Shown here piece after piece: positions 53,287 through 61,752 of a DNA stretch of 64,000 bases; position 1 is the first letter of the stretch; each line of letters opens with the position of its first letter. Made by a program: the position numbers and the translations under genes. The notes below the pieces were generated by a model. It did no database searches, had not been told where the DNA came from, and saw only the letters and a list, made by a program, of their open reading frames with translations. Source of the stretch: Mesorhizobium sp. WSM3626 (GTDB taxonomy: Bacteria > Pseudomonadota > Alphaproteobacteria > Rhizobiales > Rhizobiaceae); contig NZ_AZUY01000018.1 in assembly GCF_000513935.1 (NCBI RefSeq), positions 28,783 through 92,782 on the forward strand, given 5' to 3'.

Positions 53287-53341
53287 GGTCATCAGGGCGC
53301 GTGACTTGACGCGCTCCGCCGCCTGACCCACAAAGCCGCCC

Positions 53342-54532
53342 ATGAGCAGCCCACACGACGTCGTCATCACAGGTATCGGCCTTGTTTCCTCGCTGGGGGA
53401 AGGTCCTGACGCCCATTGGCAGAAGCTGGCGCAACCCGGCCGGGAGCCGGTGCTCGAAGCCGCGCGCTTTGCACCCTACACCGTCCATCCGCTGCCCGAG
53501 ATCGACTGGAACCTTCAGATCGCCAAGCGCGGCGACCAGCGGCAGATGGAGACATGGCAGAGGCTCGGCACCTATGCCGCGGGCCTCGCCCTGGACGATG
53601 CCGGCATCAAGGGCCATGACGAGCTGTGCACCACCATGGACATGGTCGTGGCAGCCGGCGGCGGCGAGCGCGACGAAGCGGTCGACGCAGACATTCTCGC
53701 CGCTTCGGAAAACCGCAACGACCGCGACGTGCTGCTCAACGAGAAGCTGACCACCGAGCTGCGCCCAACTCTGTTCCTGGCGCAGCTCTCCAATCTGCTC
53801 GCAGGCAACATCTCCATCGTCCACAAGGTGACGGGCTCGTCGCGCACCTTCATGGGCGAGGAAGGCGCCGGCGTCGCCGCCGTCGAGACCGCGGCCGCGC
53901 GCATCCGCTCCGGCCAGTCGACGCACATCCTGGTCGGCGGCGCCTTCCAGACCGAACATTCCGACATGCTGCTCGGCTATGAGCTGGCCGGTTATCTGCA
54001 TCGCGGCCCGTGGAAGCCTGTCTGGCAAAGGCAGGGCGCCGAGGGCGGCGGCGTGGTGTCAGGTTCCGGCGGGGCCTTCCTGGTGCTTGAGCAGCGCGAA
54101 CACGCGGCAAGCCGCGGGCGCAAGATTTACGCTGAACTCGGACAAATCGTGTCCGGCCGTGCCAGGCGGTCGCGCGGAGAACTCGACGCCGAGATCGCTC
54201 TCCTGCTTAAACAGGCGGCGCCGCCGAACGGCAAGCTGCTCGCCATGTCTGGCGCGTCCGGCGCACATGGGGCAACCATTGCCGAGAAATCAGCGCTCGA
54301 TGCCGATCCGGCAATCGCCACGCGCGGTTTTTCGACGCTGACCGGGCATATGAAGGAAGCACAGTTCCCCTTCGCCGTGGCGCTGGCGGCATTGGCTGTC
54401 GACCGCAAGGCCGCCTACCCTGTTTTTGACGCTACGGCCGAAAAGCCATTCGAAGGCATTCCCGCGCGCGTCCTTGCAACGGCGATCGGCTATCACCAAT
54501 TCGAGGGCATGGCGCTGGTCAACACCGCCTGA
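53342..54532 (+). CDS. beta-ketoacyl synthase-like protein FabF2XL, lacking the active-site Cys
   Basis: 396 aa with the KS fold (MSSPHDVVITGIGLVSSLGE at the start, GHMKEAQFPFAVALAALA with a conserved His near the end). Where FabF has STACASGA, this protein reads SSRTFMGEEGAGVAAVETAA; by spacing to the RIRSG segment the Cys position falls on Glu174. The second His motif is SGASGAHG instead of NAHGTST. It cannot be a normal condensing enzyme and probably pairs with FabF1, as a chain-length factor pairs with a ketosynthase. Named from rhizobial synteny. Confidence 0.85.
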   Translation: MSSPHDVVITGIGLVSSLGEGPDAHWQKLAQPGREPVLEAARFAPYTVHPLPEIDWNLQIAKRGDQRQMETWQRLGTYAAGLALDDAGIKGHDELCTTMDMVVAAGGGERDEAVDADILAASENRNDRDVLLNEKLTTELRPTLFLAQLSNLLAGNISIVHKVTGSSRTFMGEEGAGVAAVETAAARIRSGQSTHILVGGAFQTEHSDMLLGYELAGYLHRGPWKPVWQRQGAEGGGVVSGSGGAFLVLEQREHAASRGRKIYAELGQIVSGRARRSRGELDAEIALLLKQAAPPNGKLLAMSGASGAHGATIAEKSALDADPAIATRGFSTLTGHMKEAQFPFAVALAALAVDRKAAYPVFDATAEKPFEGIPARVLATAIGYHQFEGMALVNTA

Positions 54533-54577
54533 GGCGGCGTTTCGCGATCATGCCGCAGAGATAAGAGGGGCTCCCGG

Positions 54578-55849
54578 ATGGCCAAGTTCAGAGATCACAT
54601 GGGCAGGCCCGTTGTCGCCGTCACCGGCATCGGGGTGGTGACCTCGCTCGGCGTCGGCAAATCAGATAATTGGGCAGCGCTGACTTCGGGCAAGTCGGGC
54701 ATTCACCCGATCACCCGTTTCCCGGTCGATCACCTCAACACGCGCATCTCCGGCATGGTCGATTTTCTGCCGTCGAGCTCCAAGGGAGCAAGCCTCCTCA
54801 CCTACGAGCTGGCGGAAACCGCGGCGCAGGAGGCCGTTGGCGAAGCCGGCCTGAATTCCGGTGATTTCGGCGGCCCTCTGTTCCTCGCCTCGCCACCGGT
54901 AGAACTCGACTGGCACGACCGCTTTTCGCTCTACAATTCCGACAAGCAGGATTCCGGCGCCGAAAGGCTGCTGCGTGTCGCGCGCGGCCTGAAGGAGCTT
55001 GATGTTTTCGAAACCACCCAGTTCGGTTCGATCGCCGACCGGCTCGCCGACCGGTTCGGCACGCGCGGCCTGCCGATCACGCTCTCGACGGCTTGCGCTT
55101 CCGGCGCGACCGCCATCCAGCTCGGCGTCGAGGCGATCCGCCGTGGCGAATGCGACCGGGCCCTGTCGATCGGCGCCGACGGTTCGGCAACCGCCGAGGC
55201 GCTGATCCGCTTCTCGCTGCTGTCGGCTCTTTCCACTCACAACGACAATCCGGAAAAGGCTTCCAAGCCGTTTTCCAAGGACCGTGACGGCTTTGTATTG
55301 GCGGAGGGGTCCGGCGCTCTGGTGCTGGAATCGCTGGAGGCGGCGCTCGCCCGTGGGGCCGCCGTTCTTGGCATCCTCAGCGGCTGTGGCGAAAAGGCCG
55401 ACGATTTCCACCGCACCCGCTCCAAGCCGGACGGTTCGCCGGCGATTGCCGCTGTCCGGGCCGCACTTGCCGATGCGGGCCTCGGCGAAGACGAGATCGA
55501 CTATGTCAACGCCCACGGCACCTCGACGCCGGAAAACGACAAGATGGAGCACCTGTCGCTGTCGACGGTGTTTGGCGAGCGCATCGGCTCTATGCCGATC
55601 TCGTCCAACAAGTCGATGATCGGCCACACACTGTCGGCGGCGGGCGCGGTCGAAGCGGCGTTTTCGCTGATGACGATGCGCGAAAGCGTCATTCCCCCGA
55701 CCATCAATTATGACAATCCCGACCCTGCGATCGTGCTCGACGTCGTGCCGAACAAGAAGCGCGATGCGCAGGTTCGCACTGTACTGTCGAACTCCTTCGG
55801 CTTCGGCGGCCAGAACACTTGCCTTGTCATGGCGCGGGAACCGGTCTAA
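54578..55849 (+). CDS. beta-ketoacyl-ACP synthase II, FabF1XL
   Basis: 423 aa from ATG 54578. The full condensing-enzyme triad is visible: Cys173 (STACASGATA), His313 (VNAHGTSTPEND) and His350 (NKSMIGHTLSAAGAVEAAF), with Lys in SSNKSMIGH. It extends the AcpXL-bound chain beyond C18 towards C28. The gene is 45 bases after fabF2, and the two products are likely to act together. Confidence 0.93.
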   Translation: MAKFRDHMGRPVVAVTGIGVVTSLGVGKSDNWAALTSGKSGIHPITRFPVDHLNTRISGMVDFLPSSSKGASLLTYELAETAAQEAVGEAGLNSGDFGGPLFLASPPVELDWHDRFSLYNSDKQDSGAERLLRVARGLKELDVFETTQFGSIADRLADRFGTRGLPITLSTACASGATAIQLGVEAIRRGECDRALSIGADGSATAEALIRFSLLSALSTHNDNPEKASKPFSKDRDGFVLAEGSGALVLESLEAALARGAAVLGILSGCGEKADDFHRTRSKPDGSPAIAAVRAALADAGLGEDEIDYVNAHGTSTPENDKMEHLSLSTVFGERIGSMPISSNKSMIGHTLSAAGAVEAAFSLMTMRESVIPPTINYDNPDPAIVLDVVPNKKRDAQVRTVLSNSFGFGGQNTCLVMAREPV

Positions 55850-55885
55850 GCGAGCCCTTTCCGCTTAACAGAACCGACAGGCTCC

Positions 55886-56914
55886 ATGCGCGCACTGCAA
55901 CTTATCGAGGACCGCCGCCTTGAAACGGTGGACCTGCCACCCCCGCCACCCCCCGCGCTTGGCGAAGTCACGCTGCGCATCAAGGCAGTGGCGCTGAACC
56001 ATATCGACGTCTGGGGCTGGCGTGGCATGGCCTTCGCCAAGCGCAAGCTGCCGCTGGTCGTCGGCGCCGAGGCTTCCGGCGAGGTTGAGACGGTCGGTCC
56101 CGGCGTTTCCAGCCTGCTTCCCGGACAATTGGTGTCGATCTACGGCGCGCGCACCTGCGGCCTCTGCCGCGCCTGCCGCGAAGGCCGCGACAATCTGTGC
56201 GAACATGTTTCGGGCGTTCACGGCTTCCATCTCGACGGCTTCGCGCAGGAGAAGATCAACCTGCCGGCGCGCCTTCTGGTTCTCGCCCCGCCCGGCGTGA
56301 CCGACATCGGGGCCGCGGTAGCACCCGTTACTTTCGGCACCGTCGAGCACATGCTGTTCGACAATGCCAGGCTGCAGCCCGGCGAGACGATCCTTGTCCA
56401 TGCCGGCGGATCGGGCATCGGTTCGGCGGCTATCCAGTTGGCCAAGCGGATGGGCTGCACGATCATCACCACGGTCGGCTCGAACGACAAGATCGACAAG
56501 GCCAAGGCGCTCGGCGCCGACCACGTCATCAACTACCGCGACGACCGCTTCGAAGGCGTCGTGCGCAAGCTGACAAAGAAGAAGGGCGTCGACGTCGTGT
56601 TCGAGCATGTCGGCACCGACACCTTTGCCGGCTCGATGCTTTGCCTGAAGCGCGGTGGCCGTCTGGTGACCTGCGGCTCGACCTCGGGCGTGTCGACGCA
56701 GATCAACCTGATGCAGCTCTTCCAGCAGCAATTGAAACTGCTCGGATCCTTCGGTTGCCGCATGGAGAACATGGCCAACGCCATGCAGAAGATGGCCGCT
56801 GGGCAGGTCGCGCCGATCATCGACACCGAGGTCGGCTTCGACGACATCGATGCCGCGCTGAAGCGCATGGAAGGCCGCGACGTCTTCGGCAAGATCATCC
56901 TGCGCGTCGCCTAG
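55886..56914 (+). CDS. zinc-binding alcohol dehydrogenase-like protein AdhXL
   Basis: 342 aa medium-chain dehydrogenase. The structural zinc cysteines are in CGLCRACREGRDNLCEH, the cofactor loop is ETILVHAGGSGIGSAAIQLA and the N-terminal NHIDVWGWRGM lacks the Cys used as catalytic zinc ligand in classical ADHs, so it is closer to the quinone-reductase/enoyl-reductase branch. In rhizobial very-long-chain clusters this gene (adh2XL) is needed for the acyl modification, perhaps as an enoyl reductase. 36 bases after fabF1. Confidence 0.86.
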   Translation: MRALQLIEDRRLETVDLPPPPPPALGEVTLRIKAVALNHIDVWGWRGMAFAKRKLPLVVGAEASGEVETVGPGVSSLLPGQLVSIYGARTCGLCRACREGRDNLCEHVSGVHGFHLDGFAQEKINLPARLLVLAPPGVTDIGAAVAPVTFGTVEHMLFDNARLQPGETILVHAGGSGIGSAAIQLAKRMGCTIITTVGSNDKIDKAKALGADHVINYRDDRFEGVVRKLTKKKGVDVVFEHVGTDTFAGSMLCLKRGGRLVTCGSTSGVSTQINLMQLFQQQLKLLGSFGCRMENMANAMQKMAAGQVAPIIDTEVGFDDIDAALKRMEGRDVFGKIILRVA

Positions 56915-56927
56915 AGCCTCGATTTCC

Positions 56928-57911
56928 GTGCTCAAGAAGCTTCGCCGCGATCTGACATTTCGCTATGGCAGACAACTGCGCCAGATGAATTACTGGCTTG
57001 TCGCGCGCGCGGCGATGATCATCATGTCGCTGCTGCGCCTGCTGCCGGTCGACAGCGCGCTGAATTTTGCCGACCGCACGGCTCGCCTCATCGGCCCAAG
57101 GGTCGGACGCCACCAGGTCGCCATCGACAATCTGCGCAAGGCCTATCCGGAAAAGAGTGATGGCGAAATCCAGGCCATCGCCTCCGACATGTGGGGCAAC
57201 ATGGCCCGCCTTGCCGCCGAATACATCTTTTTGGACGCCCTGTTCGACTATGACCCCGCCGCCGGCAAGCCGGGTCGGGTCGAGGTCAAGGGAACAGAGC
57301 ATTTCGTCGAGATCGCGGCCGAGAAGCAGCCGCACATCGTCTTCACCGGCCATCTCGGCAATTTCGAGCTGCTGCCGGTGGCGGCGGCGACCTTCGGCAT
57401 GAACATCACGGCGCTGTTTCGGCCGCCCAACAACCCCTACCTAGCCGACTACATCCTTTCGACAAGGCGATCGACCATGGGAGGCTTGCTGCCTTCGATG
57501 GCTGGCGCCTCGTTCGCGCTGGCGGGAGTCTTGGAGAATGGCGGCAATATCGGCGTTCTCGTCGACCAGAAATTCTCCAACGGCCTGGACACGACCTTCT
57601 TCGGCCGTCCCTGCCAGAGCAACCGCGTGCTCGGCACCCTTGCCCGTCACTATGACTGCGATGTCTATCCGGCGCGTTGCGTCAGGTTGCCAGGCAACCG
57701 CTTCCGGCTCGAGATCGAGGACAAGCTGGTCTTGCCGCGCACCGCCGACGGCAGCGTCGACGTCCACGCCACCACTCAGATGCTGAACGACGTCGTCGAG
57801 CGCTGGGTGCGCGAGGATCCCGGCCAGTGGATGTGGTTCCACAAAAGGTGGGAGATCAGCAACTGGCGGCGAAAAACGCGCACCAAGCCGGCTTCCGCCT
57901 CAAACACCTGA
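56928..57911 (+). CDS. lpxXL: very-long-chain lauroyl-type lipid A acyltransferase LpxXL
   Basis: 327 aa from GTG 56928 (13 bases after adhXL). An N-terminal membrane helix (LVARAAMIIMSLLRLLPVDS) is followed by the LpxL-family catalytic HX4E at His142-Glu147 (FTGHLGNFELLP) and further signatures VDQKFSNGLDTTFFGRP and EDPGQWMWFHKRWE. It transfers the 27-hydroxy-C28 acyl group from AcpXL to the lipid A disaccharide at the inner membrane. Last gene of the cluster, followed by a terminator-like hairpin. Confidence 0.93.
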   Translation: MLKKLRRDLTFRYGRQLRQMNYWLVARAAMIIMSLLRLLPVDSALNFADRTARLIGPRVGRHQVAIDNLRKAYPEKSDGEIQAIASDMWGNMARLAAEYIFLDALFDYDPAAGKPGRVEVKGTEHFVEIAAEKQPHIVFTGHLGNFELLPVAAATFGMNITALFRPPNNPYLADYILSTRRSTMGGLLPSMAGASFALAGVLENGGNIGVLVDQKFSNGLDTTFFGRPCQSNRVLGTLARHYDCDVYPARCVRLPGNRFRLEIEDKLVLPRTADGSVDVHATTQMLNDVVERWVREDPGQWMWFHKRWEISNWRRKTRTKPASASNT

Positions 57912-57918
57912 GCAAGCC

Positions 57919-57948
57919 GCTGGCGGGAACGTGAGTTCCTCCGCCAGC
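57919..57948 (+). terminator. hairpin after lpxXL
   Basis: GCTGGCGG (57919-57926) pairs with CCGCCAGC (57941-57948), and GAAC/GTTC stack inside with a 2-nt bulge and GTGA loop. It begins seven bases after the lpxXL stop. No long T-run follows, so strength is uncertain. Confidence 0.5.
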
Positions 57949-57981
57949 AGACAAAGCCAATATCAGTGAACCGCCAATTGC

Positions 57982-58410
57982 CTAATTGGTGACGACAATG
58001 CGCGTATTGCCGAATCCGACCTCGCGCACCATCGAATAGAAGGTTGCGGCATTTGCCGTATGCAGCCTCACGCAGCCATGCGAAGCCGGGCGGCCGAGCT
58101 GCCTGACGGCGCCTGTTCCATGGATGGCATAGCCGCCGTGGAAGAATACGGAATAAGGCATCGGCGACATTTCGTATTTGCGCGAATACCACATCCGCGC
58201 CGTGCGTTGCGGCCGGTAGGTGCCGCGTGGCGTGAAATAGCCTGGCCGAGCGGTCGACACGGCCCACCGATAGACCGAAGCGCCATAGCGGACCGTCATT
58301 GTCTGCGACGACACGTCGATATTCGCCACCAATGTGGCCGCCTCACTTGCGACCGATGCGCCAAACAGCGCAACAACCAATACTGCTGCCTTGAGAAATG
58401 ACATTTTCAT
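57982..58410 (-). CDS. small L,D-transpeptidase (YkuD domain)
   Basis: 142 aa with a signal peptide (FLKAAVLVVALFGASVASEA). The YkuD signature is complete: His97 (YAIHGTGAVRQLG) and SHGCVRLHTAN with catalytic Cys113 and His111. The family makes 3-3 cross-links in peptidoglycan or attaches outer-membrane proteins to it, in the periplasm. The start is at ATG 58410 or the ATG two codons later. It is convergent with lpxXL. Confidence 0.9.
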   Translation of the reverse strand: MKMSFLKAAVLVVALFGASVASEAATLVANIDVSSQTMTVRYGASVYRWAVSTARPGYFTPRGTYRPQRTARMWYSRKYEMSPMPYSVFFHGGYAIHGTGAVRQLGRPASHGCVRLHTANAATFYSMVREVGFGNTRIVVTN

Positions 58411-58626
58411 GCGATCAAACCCCTTTGATTGCCCCTTGCCTGCCCGCCATCACGTTCTTTTTCACCTTTTTAATGGCGGTGAACGGATAACACACAGTCC
58501 TTGATCAATTCGCCAATCCAAAGCAGCTAATTTGAACGATTTCCCGCGATAGTTGCCGCAGGGACACGCTGCACGGTCTGATCGACAGGCTTGCAAAACC
58601 ACGGCGATCGCTGCTCAAATCGCGGC

Positions 58627-59907
58627 ATGAACGAGCGACTCCTCAAGGCAATCGATATCAGGCGCGACGAGCTGGTGGCGTTGACCGTCGACCTGATCCG
58701 TTTTCCAACCGTCAATCCACCCGGCGAAGCCTACAGGCCATGCGCCGACTATATCGGTGCGCGGCTAAGGAAGCGCGGCTTTGAGACCGAGTTCATCCGC
58801 GCCGAAGGCACGCCCGGCGACACCGATCGCTATCCGCGCGTCAATGTCGTTGCCCGTTTCGACGGCCGGTCACCCGGCGCCTGCGTCCACTTCAATTCGC
58901 ATATAGACGTGGTTGAGGCCGGCGAGGGCTGGACCGTGGATCCCTTTGCCGGCGTCATCAGGGACGGCAAGGTCTATGGCCGCGGCGCCTGCGACATGAA
59001 GGGCGGCCTCGCCGCCTCCATCATCGCTGTCGAAGCCTTCATGGAAGTCTTCCCCGACTTTCCCGGCGCCATCGAGATCTCGGGCACGGTCGACGAGGAG
59101 TCCGGCGGCTTCGGCGGCGTCGCCCATCTGGCCAGGCTCGGCTATTTCTCGAAACCCAAGGTCGACCACGTCATCATCCCCGAACCGTTGAACAAGGACC
59201 GCATCTGCCTTGGCCATCGCGGCGTCTGGTGGGCAGAGATCGAGACCAAGGGGGAGATCGCGCACGGTTCGATGCCGTTTCTCGGCGACAATGCGGTGCG
59301 CCACATGGGCGCCGTCCTGCGGGCCTTCGAGGACGAGTTGTTTCCGGCGCTCGACCGCAAGACCACGCGCATGCCGGTGGTGCCGGAAGGCGCCAGGCGC
59401 TCGACCATGAACATCAATTCCATCCATGGCGGCCAGACCGAGGATTTCCGGCCCGGCCTGCCCTCGCCCAACGTGCCCGATTCCTGCCGGCTGACCATCG
59501 ACCGCCGCTTCCTGCTGGAGGAGGATCTCGCCACGGTCAAAGCCGAAGTGACCGGCATCCTCGACCGACTGAAGCGCGAGCGCGAAAAGTTCGATTATGA
59601 AATCCGCGACCTGATGGAAGTACTGCCGCTGATGACCGAGCGCGACGCGCCCGTGGTCAAGGCGGTGGCGCAAGGCATTCATGCGATCTTCGACCGCGAG
59701 CCCGACTACGTCATTTCGCCCGGCACCTATGACCAGAAGCACATTGCCCGCATCGGCCACATCTATGACTGCATCGCCTACGGACCCGGCATTCTCGATC
59801 TTGCCCACCGGCCGGACGAGTGGGTCGGCGTATCGGACATGGTGGAATCAGCCAAGGTGATGGCGATCGGGCTCAACGTGCTGCTGCGTGGCGCTGCCAC
59901 GGAATAA
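58627..59907 (+). CDS. M20-family metallopeptidase (ArgE/DapE/ACY1/CPG2)
   Basis: 426 aa from ATG 58627 (MNERLLKAIDIRRDELVALT). Zinc-site motifs are present: HFNSHIDVVEAGEGW, GRGACDMKGGLAASI (bridging Asp), SGTVDEESGGFGG (catalytic Glu pair) and the C-terminal AHRPDEWVGVSDM. The family hydrolyses N-acyl amino acids or dipeptides. It is upstream of a peptide ABC transporter on the same strand, 160 bases away, suggesting that the imported peptide or acyl-amino acid is its substrate. Confidence 0.87.
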   Translation: MNERLLKAIDIRRDELVALTVDLIRFPTVNPPGEAYRPCADYIGARLRKRGFETEFIRAEGTPGDTDRYPRVNVVARFDGRSPGACVHFNSHIDVVEAGEGWTVDPFAGVIRDGKVYGRGACDMKGGLAASIIAVEAFMEVFPDFPGAIEISGTVDEESGGFGGVAHLARLGYFSKPKVDHVIIPEPLNKDRICLGHRGVWWAEIETKGEIAHGSMPFLGDNAVRHMGAVLRAFEDELFPALDRKTTRMPVVPEGARRSTMNINSIHGGQTEDFRPGLPSPNVPDSCRLTIDRRFLLEEDLATVKAEVTGILDRLKREREKFDYEIRDLMEVLPLMTERDAPVVKAVAQGIHAIFDREPDYVISPGTYDQKHIARIGHIYDCIAYGPGILDLAHRPDEWVGVSDMVESAKVMAIGLNVLLRGAATE

Positions 59908-60068
59908 CCCAGCATCGCGACAAGCTTCAACTTGCCGACAGGGCTGGCACGGCAAAAACATTCCCGGCCATCCTGCCCGGCAGCACGAAACGTAATTTAC
60001 TCCCGCGCGAAATCACGCTTCTATCGCCCGGTTTGAGCACGTGTCCTGAACGCATGGGGAGTTGCACG

Positions 60069-61547
60069 ATGAGACTGTGGAAAACCATTCTGGCCGCGGC
60101 GGTCCTTGCGCTGGCCGCTGGAAGTCAGGCCTTTGCGGCCCGGACCGACCTGGTCATCGGCATTCCGCTCGAACCGCCGCATCTCGATCCGACCGCGGGT
60201 GCCGCGGCGGCGATCAAGGAGGTGCTCTACGCCAATGTCTTCGAGGGTCTGACCCGGATCGGCCCCAATGGCGAGGTTCTGCCGGATCTGGCCGAGAGCT
60301 GGACAATTTCCGATGACGGCAAGATCTATACGTTCAAGCTGCACACCGGCGTCAAATTCCACGACGGTGCTGACTTCGGCGCCGACGACGTGAAATTCTC
60401 GCTCGACCGGGCCCGCGCCGACAATTCGGTCAATGCGCAGAAGGGCCTGTTCGCAGCCATCGATAAGGTCGAGATCATCGATCCGGCAACGGTCAAGGTC
60501 ACGCTGAAAAACCCGCAAGGGTCTTTCCTCTACAATATGGGATGGGGCGACGCGGTGATGGTGTCCCCCAAATCCGCCGATACCAACAAGGAAAAACCTG
60601 TTGGCACCGGCCCGTTCAAGTTCCAGAACTGGGCCAAGGGATCGTCGATCACGCTGGTGAAAGCCGACCATTACTGGGGCGCTCCGGTGTTCCTCGACAA
60701 AGTCGAGTTCCGTGTCGTGCCGGATGCTGCGGCCTATGTGCCGGCGCTGCTGTCCGGCGACATCCAGGCCTTCCCCTTCTTCGATCCCGACAGCCTGGCA
60801 CAGGTCAAGGACGACCCGCGTTTCAAGGTGGTGATCGGCTCGACCGAGGGCGAGACCATCCTGGCGATCAACAACAAGAAGCCGCCTTTCAACAAGCTGC
60901 AGGTCAGGCAGGCGATCTCCTACGCGCTCGACCGCAAGGCGATCATCGACGGCGCCTCGGCCGGCCTTGGCCTGCCGATCGGCTCGCACATGTCGCCAGC
61001 CAACAAGAACTATGTCGACCTCACCGGCCTCTATCCGCACAACATCGACAAGGCCAAGGAGTTGCTGAAGGAAGCCGGGCTGGAGAACGGCTTCAAGGCG
61101 ACGCTGAAACTGCCGCCGCCCAGCTATGCACGGCTGGGCGGCGAGATCATCGCCTCGGAACTTCGCGATGTCGGCATCAACCTCGAGATCATCCCGGTCG
61201 AATGGGCGCAGTGGCTGGACCAGGTGTTCACCAAGAAGGACTACGACCTGACCATCGTCTCCCACACCGAACCCAACGACATCGATATCTATTCGCGCAA
61301 GGACTACTACTTCAACTACGACAATCCGACCTTCGACAAGATAATCGCCGACCTCAACCTCACCTCCGACGAAGCCAAGCGCAAGGAACTGCTTGGCGAG
61401 GCACAGAAGATCCTGGCCGACGACGCCGTGGTCGGCTTCCTCTACGAACTGCCCAAGATCGGCGTCTGGGACGCCAAATTGCAGGGATTATGGGAAAACG
61501 CGCCTATCCAGGCCAATGATCTCACCAAGGTGAAGTGGAGCGAGTGA
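60069..61547 (+). CDS. peptide/nickel ABC transporter substrate-binding protein (DppA type)
   Basis: 492 aa from ATG 60069 with GGGGAG upstream. The signal peptide ends near residue 23 (GSQAFA). The SBP family 5 signature is seen in LPDLAESWTISDDGKIYTFK and FHDGADFGADDVKFSLDRA, with DVGINLEIIPVEWAQWLDQV near the end. It delivers peptides or related ligands to the permeases encoded next. A palindrome (61582-61726) lies before the first permease. Confidence 0.9.
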   Translation: MRLWKTILAAAVLALAAGSQAFAARTDLVIGIPLEPPHLDPTAGAAAAIKEVLYANVFEGLTRIGPNGEVLPDLAESWTISDDGKIYTFKLHTGVKFHDGADFGADDVKFSLDRARADNSVNAQKGLFAAIDKVEIIDPATVKVTLKNPQGSFLYNMGWGDAVMVSPKSADTNKEKPVGTGPFKFQNWAKGSSITLVKADHYWGAPVFLDKVEFRVVPDAAAYVPALLSGDIQAFPFFDPDSLAQVKDDPRFKVVIGSTEGETILAINNKKPPFNKLQVRQAISYALDRKAIIDGASAGLGLPIGSHMSPANKNYVDLTGLYPHNIDKAKELLKEAGLENGFKATLKLPPPSYARLGGEIIASELRDVGINLEIIPVEWAQWLDQVFTKKDYDLTIVSHTEPNDIDIYSRKDYYFNYDNPTFDKIIADLNLTSDEAKRKELLGEAQKILADDAVVGFLYELPKIGVWDAKLQGLWENAPIQANDLTKVKWSE

Positions 61548-61581
61548 GGCTTGTGGTGCGGCAGCGGTTGCGCGGGACTTC

Positions 61582-61726
61582 CCTTCTCCCCTTGTGGGAG
61601 AAGGTGGATTGGCGCAAAGCGCCAAGACCGATGAGGGGTGCTGGAACAAACTCAACCTGCAATTCGTCCAGCACCCCTCATCCGACCTCGCTTCGCGAGG
61701 CCACCTTCTCCTACAAGGGGAGAAGG
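61582..61726. repeat. RIME-like rhizobial intergenic palindrome
   Basis: A ~145-bp element with self-complementary ends: the 26-base left end 61582-61607 (CCTTCTCCCCTTGTGGGAGA...) matches the complement of the right end (61701-61726) with one mismatch. GATGAGGGGTGCTGG (61630-61644) pairs exactly with CCAGCACCCCTCATC (61668-61682), and CCTCGC-TTC-GCGAGG is a small inner hairpin. It resembles RIME-type repeats scattered in rhizobial genomes. It sits between the dppA-like and dppB-like genes and could shape their mRNA ratio. Confidence 0.8.
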
Positions 61727-61752
61727 AAGAACGCCACGCTCCCACGCCTTCC

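Noticed and set aside
61594..61752. Upstream extension of the DppB-like permease
   Set aside because: The extra residues would be encoded by the RIME-like palindrome; the standard permease N-terminus starts at 61753.
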